Below, one piece after another: positions 15,837-25,491 of a stretch of 64,000 nucleotides of DNA; position 1 is the first letter of the stretch; every line of letters begins with the position of its first letter. The stretch comes from SZUA-545 sp050297855 (lineage in GTDB: Bacteria > Campylobacterota > Campylobacteria > Campylobacterales > SZUA-545), in contig JBNKTC010000001.1 in assembly GCA_050297855.1 (NCBI GenBank), positions 1 to 64,000 of the forward strand. The letters run 5' to 3'. Position numbers and translations under genes: made by a program. The notes under the pieces are model-generated. The model was not told the DNA's origin and did not search any database. It saw only the letters and a program-made list of their open reading frames with translations.

Positions 15837-18449
15837 ATGCGACTATTGAATCATACCTATCACACCCGCGATACACTGATACGATTCCTGGAAGAGAACT
15901 CTATCCATAACGGGCCGGGGGTCCTGGTGCAGCTTTTCTCTTCAAACCGCTCACCCGAGACCGTCCGCGCCGTGCGGGACGAAGTCGCCGCACTGCTCCC
16001 CGATGCCGCGCTCATCGCCGCCTCCACGGCAGGCGTCATCGCCGACGGCCGGATGCAAGACGACACCCTCACCCTCTCCTTCTCCCTTTACGAGAGCGCC
16101 ACGGTACGCTCTGAAAGCTACCGGGGAGACGTGGGGACAGTCCTCAAGGCACTTGCGGAGGATATGATCACAGACCGGACCAGACTCCTGATCCTCTTTG
16201 CCGATACCCTCCGCTTCGATTCCACCCGCCTCTTAAAGCGCCTGGGAGAGCAGTTCCCCCATATCGTCCTGGCCGGGGGGAACGCCGGGGACGACTACCG
16301 TTTCGAACACTGCAGCGTCCTCGCCGGCAGCGGGGAGGAGGCGGACGTGGTCGTCGCTGCCGTCGACTCCGATACGCTGAAGGTGGAGAATAGATACCTC
16401 CTCAACTGGCAGAGCGTCGGGCAGGCGATGCAGGTGACAAAGGCCGAGGGCAGTACCGTCTACGAGATCAACGGCAGACGGGTCACGGAGATCTACGAAC
16501 ATTACCTCGGCAGGGAGATCGCGGAGAACATCCTCGAATACGGCATCGAGTTCCCCCTCCTCTTCAAAAAAGGCGACACCACCATCGCCCGGGCGGCCGT
16601 CGGGGTCGATACGGAACAGGGCGCCGTCACCTTCGCCGGGGAGATCCCCGAAGGGAGCGACGTGACCTTCGGCTATGCCGATATCGCACACATCGAACGC
16701 CACAACCAGGCGGAACTCCTGGAGACCTTTACCCACCGTCAGGAGGCGATCTACATCTACAGCTGTGCCGCCAGACGGCAGATGCTGGGCACCTACCTAA
16801 ACGACGAGCTCTCCCACCTGGATCAGGTCGGTCCAAGCAGCGGGTTTATCACCTACGGCGAGTTTTTCCACGATACACCGAGCTGCGAAAACAACCTGTT
16901 AAACATTACGACGACCTACGTCGTCCTTAACGAATCGACTCCGACGGAAAAACTGACCGTAAGCAGGGGGGACGGTAAACGGGACAAACGGGACATCACC
17001 CTCAAAGCCCTCACCACCCTTATCTCCCAGACCAGCGAAGAGCTGGATGAGAACATCCACTACCTCGAACAGTTCAAAAGCGCCGTCAGCGAGGCCTCCA
17101 TCTTCTCCGTGACCGACAGCAAAGGGGTCATCATCGATGTGAACAAAAACTTCGAGACCATCTCCGGCTTCAGCCGCGAAGAGCTCATCGGGTCGCCCCA
17201 CAATATCGTCCGCCATCCCGACATGCCCAAGATCGTCTTCAAGGAGATGTGGCAGACCATCCAGAACGGGAAGATGTGGAAAGGGCTGGTCAAAAACCGC
17301 CGCAAAGACGGCAAACCGTACCACGTCCTCTCCGAGATCGTCCCGATCTACTACAAGAACGGCAAGTTCCGCGAATATATCGCCATCCGCAACGACGTGA
17401 CCGAACTGGAGGAGTATAAAAACGTCCTCAAATTCGAACTGGACGCCACCAGCAAGAGCCTTGAGAGCCAGCTTAACTACATCACCCAGTACGAGGAGGC
17501 GATCAATGCCACGACCGCTATCCTCAAGACCGATACGAACAACATCATCAAATACGCCAACGCGCGTTTCTGCGAACTGAGCGGATTCAGCCTCGACGAA
17601 CTGATAGGGCTCGACTGCAAGATGCTGCGGCACGAGAAGCACCGCCTGGCCGACGATTGCACCCGGATCATGCAGGAGCTGCGGGAGAAGAGGGTGATCC
17701 ATAAGATCCTCACCAACGTCGCCAAGGACGGCAGCGAATATATCCTCAACACCCTCTTCTACCCCATCGTCGGCCTGAGCGGCGAGATCATCGAATACCT
17801 GCAGGTGATGCACGACGTCACCGAGATCTTCGACCTGAACAAGGAGATCGAAAACACCCAAAAAGAGGTCGTCCTCACCATGGGGGCCATCGGCGAGACC
17901 CGATCCAAGGAGACGGGACTGCATGTCAAACGCGTAGCCGAATACTCCTACCTCCTGGCGATACTTGCCGGCCTTGACGAAACGGAAGCGGCGCTGCTCA
18001 AACAGGCCTCGCCGATGCACGATATCGGCAAAGTCGGCATCCCCGACAGCATCCTAAACAAACCGGGTAGACTGACCCCCGAAGAGTTCGAGACGATGAA
18101 GACCCACGCCGAGATCGGCTACGAGATGCTCAAACACTCCCAGCGCGAGATCCTAAAAGCCTCCGCCGTCGTCGCCTACACCCACCACGAGAAGTGGGAC
18201 GGCAGCGGCTACCCCAGGGGGCTTAAGGGCGAGGATATCCCGATCTACGGCCGCATCACCGCCATCGCCGACGTCTTCGACGCCCTGGGGCACGACCGGG
18301 TCTACAAAAAAGCGTGGGAGCTGGACGCGATCCTCGATCTTTTCAAAGAGGAGCGCGGCCGCCACTTCGACCCGCGGCTCGTGGACCTCTTTTTTGACAA
18401 CCTCGACCGCTTTCTGGAGATCCGGGATGCGTTGCAGGATACGTTCTAA
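15837..18449 (+). CDS. FIST-PAS-PAS-HD-GYP signalling protein
   Basis: An 870-residue cytoplasmic protein with a FIST_N domain (about 35-230) and FIST_C (about 230-375, with YIYSCAARRQMLG), two PAS domains (about 420-545 and 550-675), and an HD-GYP domain (about 690-865). HD-GYP motifs are complete: HDIGKVG with H728-D729, THHEKWDGSGYPRG, and AIADVFDAL. HD-GYP proteins degrade cyclic di-GMP; FIST domains are predicted small-ligand sensors, probably for amino acids. The protein would therefore lower c-di-GMP in response to a metabolite and a PAS signal. AGGTGA precedes the ATG, and a TACAAT box lies at 15795-15800. Confidence 0.93.
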   Translation: MRLLNHTYHTRDTLIRFLEENSIHNGPGVLVQLFSSNRSPETVRAVRDEVAALLPDAALIAASTAGVIADGRMQDDTLTLSFSLYESATVRSESYRGDVGTVLKALAEDMITDRTRLLILFADTLRFDSTRLLKRLGEQFPHIVLAGGNAGDDYRFEHCSVLAGSGEEADVVVAAVDSDTLKVENRYLLNWQSVGQAMQVTKAEGSTVYEINGRRVTEIYEHYLGREIAENILEYGIEFPLLFKKGDTTIARAAVGVDTEQGAVTFAGEIPEGSDVTFGYADIAHIERHNQAELLETFTHRQEAIYIYSCAARRQMLGTYLNDELSHLDQVGPSSGFITYGEFFHDTPSCENNLLNITTTYVVLNESTPTEKLTVSRGDGKRDKRDITLKALTTLISQTSEELDENIHYLEQFKSAVSEASIFSVTDSKGVIIDVNKNFETISGFSREELIGSPHNIVRHPDMPKIVFKEMWQTIQNGKMWKGLVKNRRKDGKPYHVLSEIVPIYYKNGKFREYIAIRNDVTELEEYKNVLKFELDATSKSLESQLNYITQYEEAINATTAILKTDTNNIIKYANARFCELSGFSLDELIGLDCKMLRHEKHRLADDCTRIMQELREKRVIHKILTNVAKDGSEYILNTLFYPIVGLSGEIIEYLQVMHDVTEIFDLNKEIENTQKEVVLTMGAIGETRSKETGLHVKRVAEYSYLLAILAGLDETEAALLKQASPMHDIGKVGIPDSILNKPGRLTPEEFETMKTHAEIGYEMLKHSQREILKASAVVAYTHHEKWDGSGYPRGLKGEDIPIYGRITAIADVFDALGHDRVYKKAWELDAILDLFKEERGRHFDPRLVDLFFDNLDRFLEIRDALQDTF

Positions 18450-19441
18450 AGGGGTTTCACCTCTGCATCGTGCACGGCGATGACCACCTTTCCCCGGGCG
18501 TGCCCCTCAGCATAGTAACGCATCGCCTCAGCGGCCTGTTCGAGGGGAAACACCCTCTCTACAACCGGCACCACACGGCCCGATTCAAGCAGCGTTTTAA
18601 GCTCCGTCAGCCCTTTGTTCGCCCGGTAGAAGACCATCCCCATTGTCCGGCTCCCAAAAAGCGACACCACCGGCCCGCCGAACATCACCTGGAGGATACT
18701 GCGCCCCCCGCCGCCGAGCATCGCATAAAGCCCGCCCGGGGCCAGTGCGCGGCGGTAGTCGGGAAGGGAGTGGAACCCCTTGACGTCCAGGATCATGTCG
18801 TAGGTCTCCCCGGTTTTCGTAAAATCCTCCTGCCGGTAGTCGATCACCCGGTCGGCCCCGAAGGAGCGGACAAACTCCGCCTTCTCCCCGCGGCAGACCC
18901 CGGTCACCTCCGCCCCGGCCAGTCTGGCCAGCTGCACGGCGATGGGTCCGACCCCGCCCGAGGCGCCGTTGACCAGCACCCGCTCGCCCGGCCGGATCGT
19001 CCGGTCTTTATAGTGAAGCCCCTGGTAGGCCAGCAGCCCCGCCTGGGGGATCGACGCCGCCTCTTTGAAGGTGAGGTTTTTCGGCATCGCCTCCAGGGCA
19101 TCCTCCCGGGCCGTGGCATACTCGGCAAAGCCGCCCCAGCCGTTTTCGCACAGGTCGCCGAAGACCGCGTCACCAACGGCAAAGCGGGTGACATTTTTCC
19201 CCACGGCCTCCACCTGCCCCGCGATATCCGACCCGAGGATCGTCACCTTTTTGGGACGGAAGAGGCCGTTGATCACCCGGTTGACATAGGGACTGCCGCT
19301 GAGAAGCGCCAAGTCCCAGTCGTTGATGGAGACGGCATGGACCCGCACCAGCACCTCGTCATCACCCGGCACCGGTTTTTCCACCTTCGTTACCCGGAGG
19401 CATTCCGGTCCACCGTACCGCTCGTAGACCACCGCTTTCAC
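18446..19441 (-). CDS. Zinc-free NAD(P)-dependent alcohol dehydrogenase (MDR, quinone oxidoreductase type)
   Basis: A 331-residue medium-chain dehydrogenase/reductase. The GroES-like part contains GSDIAGQVEAVGKNV, and the Rossmann motif is NGASGGVGPIAVQLA. Catalytic and structural zinc cysteines are missing, placing it in the quinone oxidoreductase-like branch. Its stop overlaps that of the HD-GYP gene (convergent), and it overlaps the DUF4386 gene upstream by 4 bases. The substrate is unknown. Confidence 0.88.
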   Translation of the reverse strand: MKAVVYERYGGPECLRVTKVEKPVPGDDEVLVRVHAVSINDWDLALLSGSPYVNRVINGLFRPKKVTILGSDIAGQVEAVGKNVTRFAVGDAVFGDLCENGWGGFAEYATAREDALEAMPKNLTFKEAASIPQAGLLAYQGLHYKDRTIRPGERVLVNGASGGVGPIAVQLARLAGAEVTGVCRGEKAEFVRSFGADRVIDYRQEDFTKTGETYDMILDVKGFHSLPDYRRALAPGGLYAMLGGGGRSILQVMFGGPVVSLFGSRTMGMVFYRANKGLTELKTLLESGRVVPVVERVFPLEQAAEAMRYYAEGHARGKVVIAVHDAEVKPL

Positions 19442-20160
19442 ACGGTCTCCTCTCCGGGGACCTTCACCCCTTTAAAAAGAAGCCAGAGGCTGAAAGAGAG
19501 CTCCCCGACTACCCCGGGAAGGGCGACGGCCAGCAGGAAAACGTCCTTGTATGCCGCGTAGTCGCGCAGCAGGATATTGGCAAAACTATCCGCCAGGTAC
19601 CCCACCCCCGCGAGGATCAGCAGAAGACCCAGGATTCGGGGGATGATCCCCGAGCGCACCACGAGGTACCCCAGTACCAGAAGGTGCAGACCGAAAAAGA
19701 TCAGCCCCACGAGCCAGGTGTCGTTAAACATGTTTAAAAAGAGCATCACCTGCGCCTGCAGCAGGTCCGGTTCGAACGCCTTAAGATAGGGCGACCCGTC
19801 CAGGAGGTGTTGGACCGAAAAGAGGTGGTACAGCGCCATGGCGAAAACGGCGCAGTTGACCAGCCGCAGCCACACGGCAAAGAGCGAAAAGCCCCGGTTG
19901 ACGGGACGGAAGAGCATATAGAGCGCCCAGGTCAGGATCACGTCAAAGACCACCATGACGACAAATCCGAAAAATCCCAGTCGGAAAAGCAGGTCGCCTG
20001 CCATAATATTCCGGGTGGTCGCGGCGGCGTCTCCCGGTACGATGAGCGTCTCCAGGACAAAAAAGTTGGCGAAAAACCCCGTAAAAAAGATAACAAGATA
20101 CCCGATCCCGGCCACCCGGGCGATCCGGGTGAGGGAGATATCGGCAATACGACTCGGCAT
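19438..20160 (-). CDS. DUF4386-family integral membrane protein
   Basis: A 240-residue membrane protein with about six spans. The start (ISLTRIARVAGIGYLVIFFT), the FRLGFFGFVVMVVFDVILTW segment and the late PRILGLLLILAGVGYL match the DUF4386 pattern. Function is unknown. It is joined to the oxidoreductase by a 4-base overlap and forms a two-gene unit with it. Confidence 0.82.
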   Translation of the reverse strand: MPSRIADISLTRIARVAGIGYLVIFFTGFFANFFVLETLIVPGDAAATTRNIMAGDLLFRLGFFGFVVMVVFDVILTWALYMLFRPVNRGFSLFAVWLRLVNCAVFAMALYHLFSVQHLLDGSPYLKAFEPDLLQAQVMLFLNMFNDTWLVGLIFFGLHLLVLGYLVVRSGIIPRILGLLLILAGVGYLADSFANILLRDYAAYKDVFLLAVALPGVVGELSFSLWLLFKGVKVPGEETV

Positions 20161-20188
20161 GACAGATCCTTCTTTTGGTCAGTTTACC

Positions 20189-21988
20189 TTACAGCTTTTC
20201 TTTCAAAAGCGCCTCGATCTCCTGTCGGTACCTCCGGTACGCGTCGGACTCCGCGGCGCTGTAGTTGAGGTTTTTATAGAGTCCCGTCAGCTTCGTAAAA
20301 AAGCCCTGCGCCTCCTGGCGGCTGGTAAACTCCAGGGACGCGTCGACGATCGTCTCCAACAGTGCGAAGCTCTGCTGCTGGCGCGATAACGGGGCCGAAG
20401 CATCCACCGCATCAAAGGCGTCCTGCTGCAGGTAGACCATATCCACCAGCTGCGCCTTCTGCCAGGTGACGAAGTTCTCCAGGGTCACCCCCTCTTCGCC
20501 GGTCACCTTCATCATCTGGGCGATCTCCTCCCCCTCGTCCAGCAGGGCGAGCAGCTTTTTGACCGCCGCCACCCAGTGGGAGCCCAGGTGCGATTCGTAC
20601 CAGGGTGCCAGCTGGTCCAGGTAGCGCGACCAGGAGATGAGCGGGTCGATGGCGGGATAGGCGCGGCGGTAGGCCCGCTCGCTGGAGAGCCCCAGGAAGG
20701 ACTTCACCGTCGCCAGGGTCGCCTGGGTCACCGGCTCTTCGAAGTTCCCGCCCGCGGGCGAGATCGTCCCGATCATCGTCAGGCTCCCCGTTTCGCCGTC
20801 CCGGCCTTCGATCACGCCGCCCCGTTCGTACATCTGTTTGATCGTCGACTCGAGGTAGGCGGGGAACGCCTCTTCGCCGGGGATCTCCTCCAGCCGTCCC
20901 GAGATCTCGCGCATCGCCTGGGCCCAGCGGGAGGTGGAGTCGGCGATGAGCAGGACATCCAGCCCCATCTGGCGGTAATACTCGCCGACCGTCACACCGG
21001 TATACATGGAGAGCTCCCGCGCCGCCACCGGCATGGAGGAGGTGTTGCAGATGATGATGGTCCGCTCCATCAGCGACCCCCCTCTGGGGTCTTCGAGCTG
21101 GGGATACTCCGTCAGGGTCTCCACCACCTCCCCGGCCCGTTCGCCGCAGGCGACGATGATGACGATATCCACCTCCGCGTAGCGGGCGATAAGCTGCTGC
21201 AGAACGGTCTTCCCCGCCCCGAACGGGCCCGGGATACACGCTGTTCCCCCTTTGGCGACGGGGAAAAAGGTGTCGATCAGGCGCTGGGAGGTGATCATCG
21301 GTTCGTCGGGGTAGCGCCTGTGGCACGCCGACGTTTTGAGGGCATGTTCGGCCAGGGGCCTGCGCATGGGCCAGCTCCGCCCCATCGTCACGACCCGTTC
21401 GCTGCCGTCTTCGAGCACGAGCCTTGCCAGCGGGTCGCGGAGGCGGAAGATCCCGCTCTCCAGGTCGACGATCCGCGCGGTGCCGGGCAGGTCGAAGGGG
21501 GCCATCACCTTGTGGCTGAAGCGCCCCTCCTTCGTCTCCCCGAGCACTTCGGAGGCGACGACCGTGTCGCCGATCTTCTTGGCGGGGAAGAACTCCCACC
21601 GCTTCTGCCGGTCGAGGGCGGCCACCTCTTTGCCGCGCTTGAGGAAGAAACCGTCCTCGCGGGCGAGCTGTTCCAGAGGATTTTGCAGGCCGTCGAATAC
21701 GCGCCCCAAAAGCCCCGGGCCCAGCTCCACCGAGAGCAGCTCACCGCTCATCTCCACCGGGTCGCCCACCTTCACCCCGGCGGTATCCTCGTACACCTGC
21801 ATGTCGGCCCGGTCGCCACGGATACGCAGCACCTCGCCCTTGAGACGCACCGCACCGCTGACGATATAGCCCACTTCGTTCATCCGCACCGTCCCCGAAT
21901 CGATCCGGATCGTCACCAGCCCTTCCTGGGCGTCCAGGACGCTGGCGTGTGTCTCAGTCAAAGAGGGGGTAGTCGTGTCTGTAGTCAC
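20189..21988 (-). CDS. ntpA: V-type ATP synthase/ATPase subunit A (catalytic)
   Basis: A 599-residue catalytic subunit of the peripheral V1 ring. The V-type Walker A GPFGAGKT is near residue 250, followed by ACGERAGEVVETLTEYPQL and the SLTMIGTISPAGGNFEEPVT segment. The extra non-homologous insert of A subunits explains the length. The start is GTG at 21988 with GGAG 8 bases upstream, 35 bases inside the DUF2764 gene. It is the last gene of the V-ATPase operon, whereas most bacterial operons place A directly before B. Confidence 0.96.
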   Translation of the reverse strand: MTTDTTTPSLTETHASVLDAQEGLVTIRIDSGTVRMNEVGYIVSGAVRLKGEVLRIRGDRADMQVYEDTAGVKVGDPVEMSGELLSVELGPGLLGRVFDGLQNPLEQLAREDGFFLKRGKEVAALDRQKRWEFFPAKKIGDTVVASEVLGETKEGRFSHKVMAPFDLPGTARIVDLESGIFRLRDPLARLVLEDGSERVVTMGRSWPMRRPLAEHALKTSACHRRYPDEPMITSQRLIDTFFPVAKGGTACIPGPFGAGKTVLQQLIARYAEVDIVIIVACGERAGEVVETLTEYPQLEDPRGGSLMERTIIICNTSSMPVAARELSMYTGVTVGEYYRQMGLDVLLIADSTSRWAQAMREISGRLEEIPGEEAFPAYLESTIKQMYERGGVIEGRDGETGSLTMIGTISPAGGNFEEPVTQATLATVKSFLGLSSERAYRRAYPAIDPLISWSRYLDQLAPWYESHLGSHWVAAVKKLLALLDEGEEIAQMMKVTGEEGVTLENFVTWQKAQLVDMVYLQQDAFDAVDASAPLSRQQQSFALLETIVDASLEFTSRQEAQGFFTKLTGLYKNLNYSAAESDAYRRYRQEIEALLKEKL

Positions 21989-22646
21989 TGACGATCTCCG
22001 ATGTCAAGGTAATAAACCGGCTGGCGGCCTTCTGGGCGTCAAACCCGAACCACGTCTGCAGAAGCATCCAGCGGATCAGGTAGGCCGCCACCTCCTCGAA
22101 CCCGAAAGGGTGGGAAAAAGCGAGGCGTTCGGCCTCCCGCCACTCCAGCTCCATCAGCATCACGCTCAGCTCGTAGGGACGGTCGCCGTCCAGGCAGTGC
22201 ACCATCTCCTTAAGCCAGGGGAAGCGGTGGGCCAGCCATGCCGGGTTCGCCTTCTCAAGGCGTTCGATAAAAGGCTCCAGGGAGGCGATCCCCTCCAGGC
22301 TCCCCAGCTCCCATGCCCCGGCGATCTCGAAAAAGCGCGACCGCTGCCACGCCACGACGATCCGCTGCTCCATCATGGTCGTAAAGAACCGCTGCAGGTC
22401 GGGATAGGATTCGGCAAGGGCCATCAGCCGCCCGTACTCCCCTGCGACCGTCTCGCCGCTTTCGTGCCGGGAGGTGTGGTGCCACGGCAGGCTCTTTAGC
22501 ATCAGCCCGCAGAGCGCCCACTCCGTTTCCGGGAGCAGCCCGAGGCGTTTTTCCAGCAGGACGGGGGTCAGGGGGAGGTGTTTGGCTTTTTGAAAATGGG
22601 GAAGGTGGGGCAGGCTGCAGAGCAGCGTGTAGTAGCGCGTACTCAT
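21954..22646 (-). CDS. DUF2764 protein, V-ATPase operon component
   Basis: A 230-residue soluble, helical protein starting MSTRYYTLLCSLPHLPHF, the form of the DUF2764 proteins encoded in V-ATPase operons of Chlamydiae, Bacteroidetes and Spirochaetes. It probably takes the place of the C subunit that links rotor and membrane ring, since no separate C or F gene is present. It overlaps both the E gene (4 bases) and the A gene (35 bases). Confidence 0.8.
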   Translation of the reverse strand: MSTRYYTLLCSLPHLPHFQKAKHLPLTPVLLEKRLGLLPETEWALCGLMLKSLPWHHTSRHESGETVAGEYGRLMALAESYPDLQRFFTTMMEQRIVVAWQRSRFFEIAGAWELGSLEGIASLEPFIERLEKANPAWLAHRFPWLKEMVHCLDGDRPYELSVMLMELEWREAERLAFSHPFGFEEVAAYLIRWMLLQTWFGFDAQKAASRFITLTSEIVSDYRHDYPLFD

Positions 22647-23278
22647 GAGCCGCCCACCCCTTCGAAGATCGCGCGGTAGCGCGGGGTGAGCAGGGAGAAG
22701 ATCAGCTCGCTGACCGCCTCCCTGCCCAGGTCGATCACGACGTCGCCGTTGCTGATCTTCAGCAGGATGCCGCGGCCGCCGTAGGGGGCGATCGTGATCC
22801 CGCTTTCGAGCTCTCTGGCCATCAGCCCTTCGATAAAGCGGTCGGCTTCCGCCTCCTCCATGCCGCCGGTGCCCACCAGCACCTCCAGGCTCTCCAGCTC
22901 CTCTTTCGAAAGCGCGCCCCGGGCGATCGCCAGGAGCATCTTCTCCAGAAAGCCCGCCTCGTCCATCTTGGCATTGACGACCCGTTTGATATGGTGCTCG
23001 AACTGCATCATCAGCTGTTCGCGCAGGGTGAGGATGGCATCGCGCCCGGCGGCCTGGAGCATCTCGTGGGCCGCCTTGCGCTCCGCCTCGATCGCGGCGT
23101 GGCTTTCGCGCCTGAGGCGTTCGGCCTCCTCTTCGGCCTCCTTCAGGATCCGGGCCGCTTCGCGTTTGGCTTCGCGGAGGATATTCTCCGACTCCTCTCT
23201 GCCCGATTTGATCCCCTCTTCATGGAGGCGGTCGATCAGCTCCTGGACCCCCTGGCCGATAGGATGTTGCGTTTCCAT
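22643..23278 (-). CDS. ntpE: V-type ATPase subunit E (peripheral stalk)
   Basis: A 211-residue stalk subunit. Residues about 15-90 form a long charged coiled coil (ENILREAKREAARILKEAEE), and the C-terminal half is a globular alpha/beta domain with GRGILLKISNGDVVIDL, as in E subunits. AAGGAG precedes the ATG. It lies 9 bases after the K gene. Confidence 0.88.
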   Translation of the reverse strand: METQHPIGQGVQELIDRLHEEGIKSGREESENILREAKREAARILKEAEEEAERLRRESHAAIEAERKAAHEMLQAAGRDAILTLREQLMMQFEHHIKRVVNAKMDEAGFLEKMLLAIARGALSKEELESLEVLVGTGGMEEAEADRFIEGLMARELESGITIAPYGGRGILLKISNGDVVIDLGREAVSELIFSLLTPRYRAIFEGVGGS

Positions 23279-23287
23279 AGTGCCTCC

Positions 23288-23728
23288 TTAGAGCGAGCCC
23301 GCCAGGACCAGGGCAAAGACGAAGGCGAAGACCGCAAACCCCTCCACGATCGCCGCCGGGGCGATGGAGAGGCCGAAGATCTCCGGCTTCTCCTTGGAGA
23401 CCTGGATCGCCGAGGCGCACGACTCGCCCTGGTAGACGCCGCTGATGAGCAGCGCGATCCCCGAAAGCACCCCGATGGCAAAGAGCGGCGGAGCGCTCTG
23501 AAGCGTCACGTCGCCCTGGAGCGTGAGCATGATCACGATCCCGTAGATGGTCTGGGACGAAGGCATGGCCGAGACGGCCACGTAGCGCCCGTAGCCGCTG
23601 TCCACTTCCAGCAGCGCACCGGCGGCCGCCTGCCCGGCCCGCGAACATCCCAGGATACTCCCGATCGCCCCCAGGGCCACGGGAGAGTAGATACCGATCC
23701 ACCCCAGGATAAGAATTATTTCTGCCAT
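23288..23728 (-). CDS. ntpK: V-type ATPase subunit K (proteolipid rotor)
   Basis: A 146-residue, four-span membrane rotor subunit (two fused hairpins). The ion-binding carboxylate is E129 in APAAIVEGFAVFAF. Q59 in AMPSSQTIYG and Q100 in SGVYQGESC match the two Gln ligands of the Na+-binding Enterococcus hirae NtpK site; the Thr of that site is Ser here (S58). This pattern suggests Na+ rather than H+ as the coupling ion. It overlaps the I gene by 13 bases. Confidence 0.92.
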   Translation of the reverse strand: MAEIILILGWIGIYSPVALGAIGSILGCSRAGQAAAGALLEVDSGYGRYVAVSAMPSSQTIYGIVIMLTLQGDVTLQSAPPLFAIGVLSGIALLISGVYQGESCASAIQVSKEKPEIFGLSIAPAAIVEGFAVFAFVFALVLAGSL

Positions 23729-25491
23729 TTGCGTTGCTCCTTTTTATGAAATGGACGGAAGGGGACCCCCTCGCGGGGCATCCCCCAGTTGAGGTATTCG
23801 ATGACGTTCAGCCGCAGCCCGTGGACCACGCCGCTGACGATCCCCAGCGCCAGGTTGAGCGTATGCCCGAGCAGAAAGACGATCAGCCCCAGCAGTACCC
23901 CCACGCCCGCAAACTGCGCGGCCACCTGCCCCGCCAGGTCGTTAAAGGCGATGGCCATGGAGGAGGTGGCGAGCCCCAGGGCGAAAAGCCGCAGGTAGCT
24001 CAGTACGTCGCCGAAGGCGTTGATGATCTTGGTCAGGCCCAAAAGCCCCAGCCCGATCCGGCGTGCACCCCTCTCGCGGGCTCCGGAAAAGGCGAATATC
24101 AGCACGCCGCCCGCGCCCATAAGCCACTGTCCCTCTGCCAGCAGCGGGGGCCAGAGGTAGACGGCAAGCCCCGAGACGATGAGCAGCGTCCACCCCACGG
24201 GGGCCAGGATGGCGCGGTACTCGCCGCGGCGGCGGAGGTTGAGCCCCACCATCACATTGGCCGCCACGAGGTGGAGCGCCCCGATGAGGACGGAGAGCTT
24301 CATCATCGTCTCGTAATCGTCCAGCCGCAGCATCCAAAACGCCGCGGAGATGCTCCCCGCTTCGGGGGCATACCCGAAGTAGTTCCCGGTCACCACGCCC
24401 CAGAGCGTCGTCGAGAGCGCGAGGGCTCCCAGCAGGGTGCGCATGCGCCGTTTTTTTTCATTCGCACCCAGCCCCCGCCAGGCCGCCGCGACCATCGCGG
24501 CCATCAGTGCGCCGTACCCCGCATCTGCAAGTATGATACCAAAAAAGATAACAAAGGAGAGGAAGAAGAGCCGGGAGGGATCGTACTGCCGGTAACCCGG
24601 CACCGTATAGAAAGTAAGCAGCCCTTCGCCCGAAGCGGGAAGGCCTTCGTTGTGAAGGAGCGTGGGGGGCGACTCCTCTTCGCCCGGCTCCTGGATCGTC
24701 AGCGCACAGCGGTTGGCCTCGCAGAAGTGCCGCAGCCGCGCCTCCTCGCCTGCGGGAAACCACCCCTGGATGACGCAGAGCCCCGCGTCGCTGCGGTAGG
24801 TGATCTGCGTCGCCGTTCCCAGCGCCTCCTGGTCCTCCAGGCGGTGCAGGGCGTTGGCATAGAGGTCGATCCAGCGCGTCAGCCGCACCCGGTGGGCCTT
24901 GACGTCCTCGATCTGGTTCTCCACCACCTCCAGCTGCCGCAGGTAGTGTGAAAGGGGCTGGGTGCCCGCGTGGGTCCGGTCAAAATCCAGCCGCGGCTCC
25001 TCCCGGCTCACGACGACGACATAGGCGAAGCGGTGGTCGCTCCCCGCCTTCTCCCATATCAGCTCCGTCTCCTCCAGCTCGCCCATGCGCGGATGGGGGA
25101 TGCGGTAAAACCAGAGGTTCAGTTCCCCCAGCGCCCCCTTGGGCGGCAGGCGGAACTCGCCCCAGGGGCGCAGGGCGGCGATCCGTTTTTTCAGGATCTC
25201 CCGCTCCTCTTCGAGGGCTTTGAGGCGCTCTTTTAGGTGGAGCGCCTGGGACTTGACGTGCTCGGCATGGAACCCCTCGTCCTCGTGCAGCTGTTTGCGT
25301 TTGACGGGGCTCTGGAGCAGGAACTTCAGCGCCTTTTTGGAATCAGGCGCCACGCCCCCGCCCCCGGTGCCCTCCTCTTTGCTGAGCGGGATCAGGTGCA
25401 ACAGGCCCAGCTCCTGGAGGTTGGCAAGGAGCTCGCGCTGGTCGGAAGCGGGGGCGTAGAGGGTCGCCTTTTTGAGGGATACGATGCTCAC
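23716..25491 (-). CDS. ntpI: V-type ATPase subunit I (membrane stator)
   Basis: A 591-residue stator subunit. The N-terminal half (about 1-310) is a soluble, partly coiled-coil arm and the C-terminal half has about seven membrane spans. The segment GLTKIINAFGDVLSYLRLFA includes the conserved Arg that takes ions off the rotor, and ALGIVSGVVHGLRLNVIEY is typical. The start is GTG at 25491, sharing 4 bases with the D stop codon. Confidence 0.94.
   Translation of the reverse strand: MSIVSLKKATLYAPASDQRELLANLQELGLLHLIPLSKEEGTGGGGVAPDSKKALKFLLQSPVKRKQLHEDEGFHAEHVKSQALHLKERLKALEEEREILKKRIAALRPWGEFRLPPKGALGELNLWFYRIPHPRMGELEETELIWEKAGSDHRFAYVVVVSREEPRLDFDRTHAGTQPLSHYLRQLEVVENQIEDVKAHRVRLTRWIDLYANALHRLEDQEALGTATQITYRSDAGLCVIQGWFPAGEEARLRHFCEANRCALTIQEPGEEESPPTLLHNEGLPASGEGLLTFYTVPGYRQYDPSRLFFLSFVIFFGIILADAGYGALMAAMVAAAWRGLGANEKKRRMRTLLGALALSTTLWGVVTGNYFGYAPEAGSISAAFWMLRLDDYETMMKLSVLIGALHLVAANVMVGLNLRRRGEYRAILAPVGWTLLIVSGLAVYLWPPLLAEGQWLMGAGGVLIFAFSGARERGARRIGLGLLGLTKIINAFGDVLSYLRLFALGLATSSMAIAFNDLAGQVAAQFAGVGVLLGLIVFLLGHTLNLALGIVSGVVHGLRLNVIEYLNWGMPREGVPFRPFHKKEQRKWQK

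Noticed and set aside
20412..21991. Long open frames on both strands across subunit A (395 and 471 codons)
   Set aside because: Arg/Gly/Pro-rich translations in the shadow of a certain V-ATPase gene; a product of GC-rich codon use.
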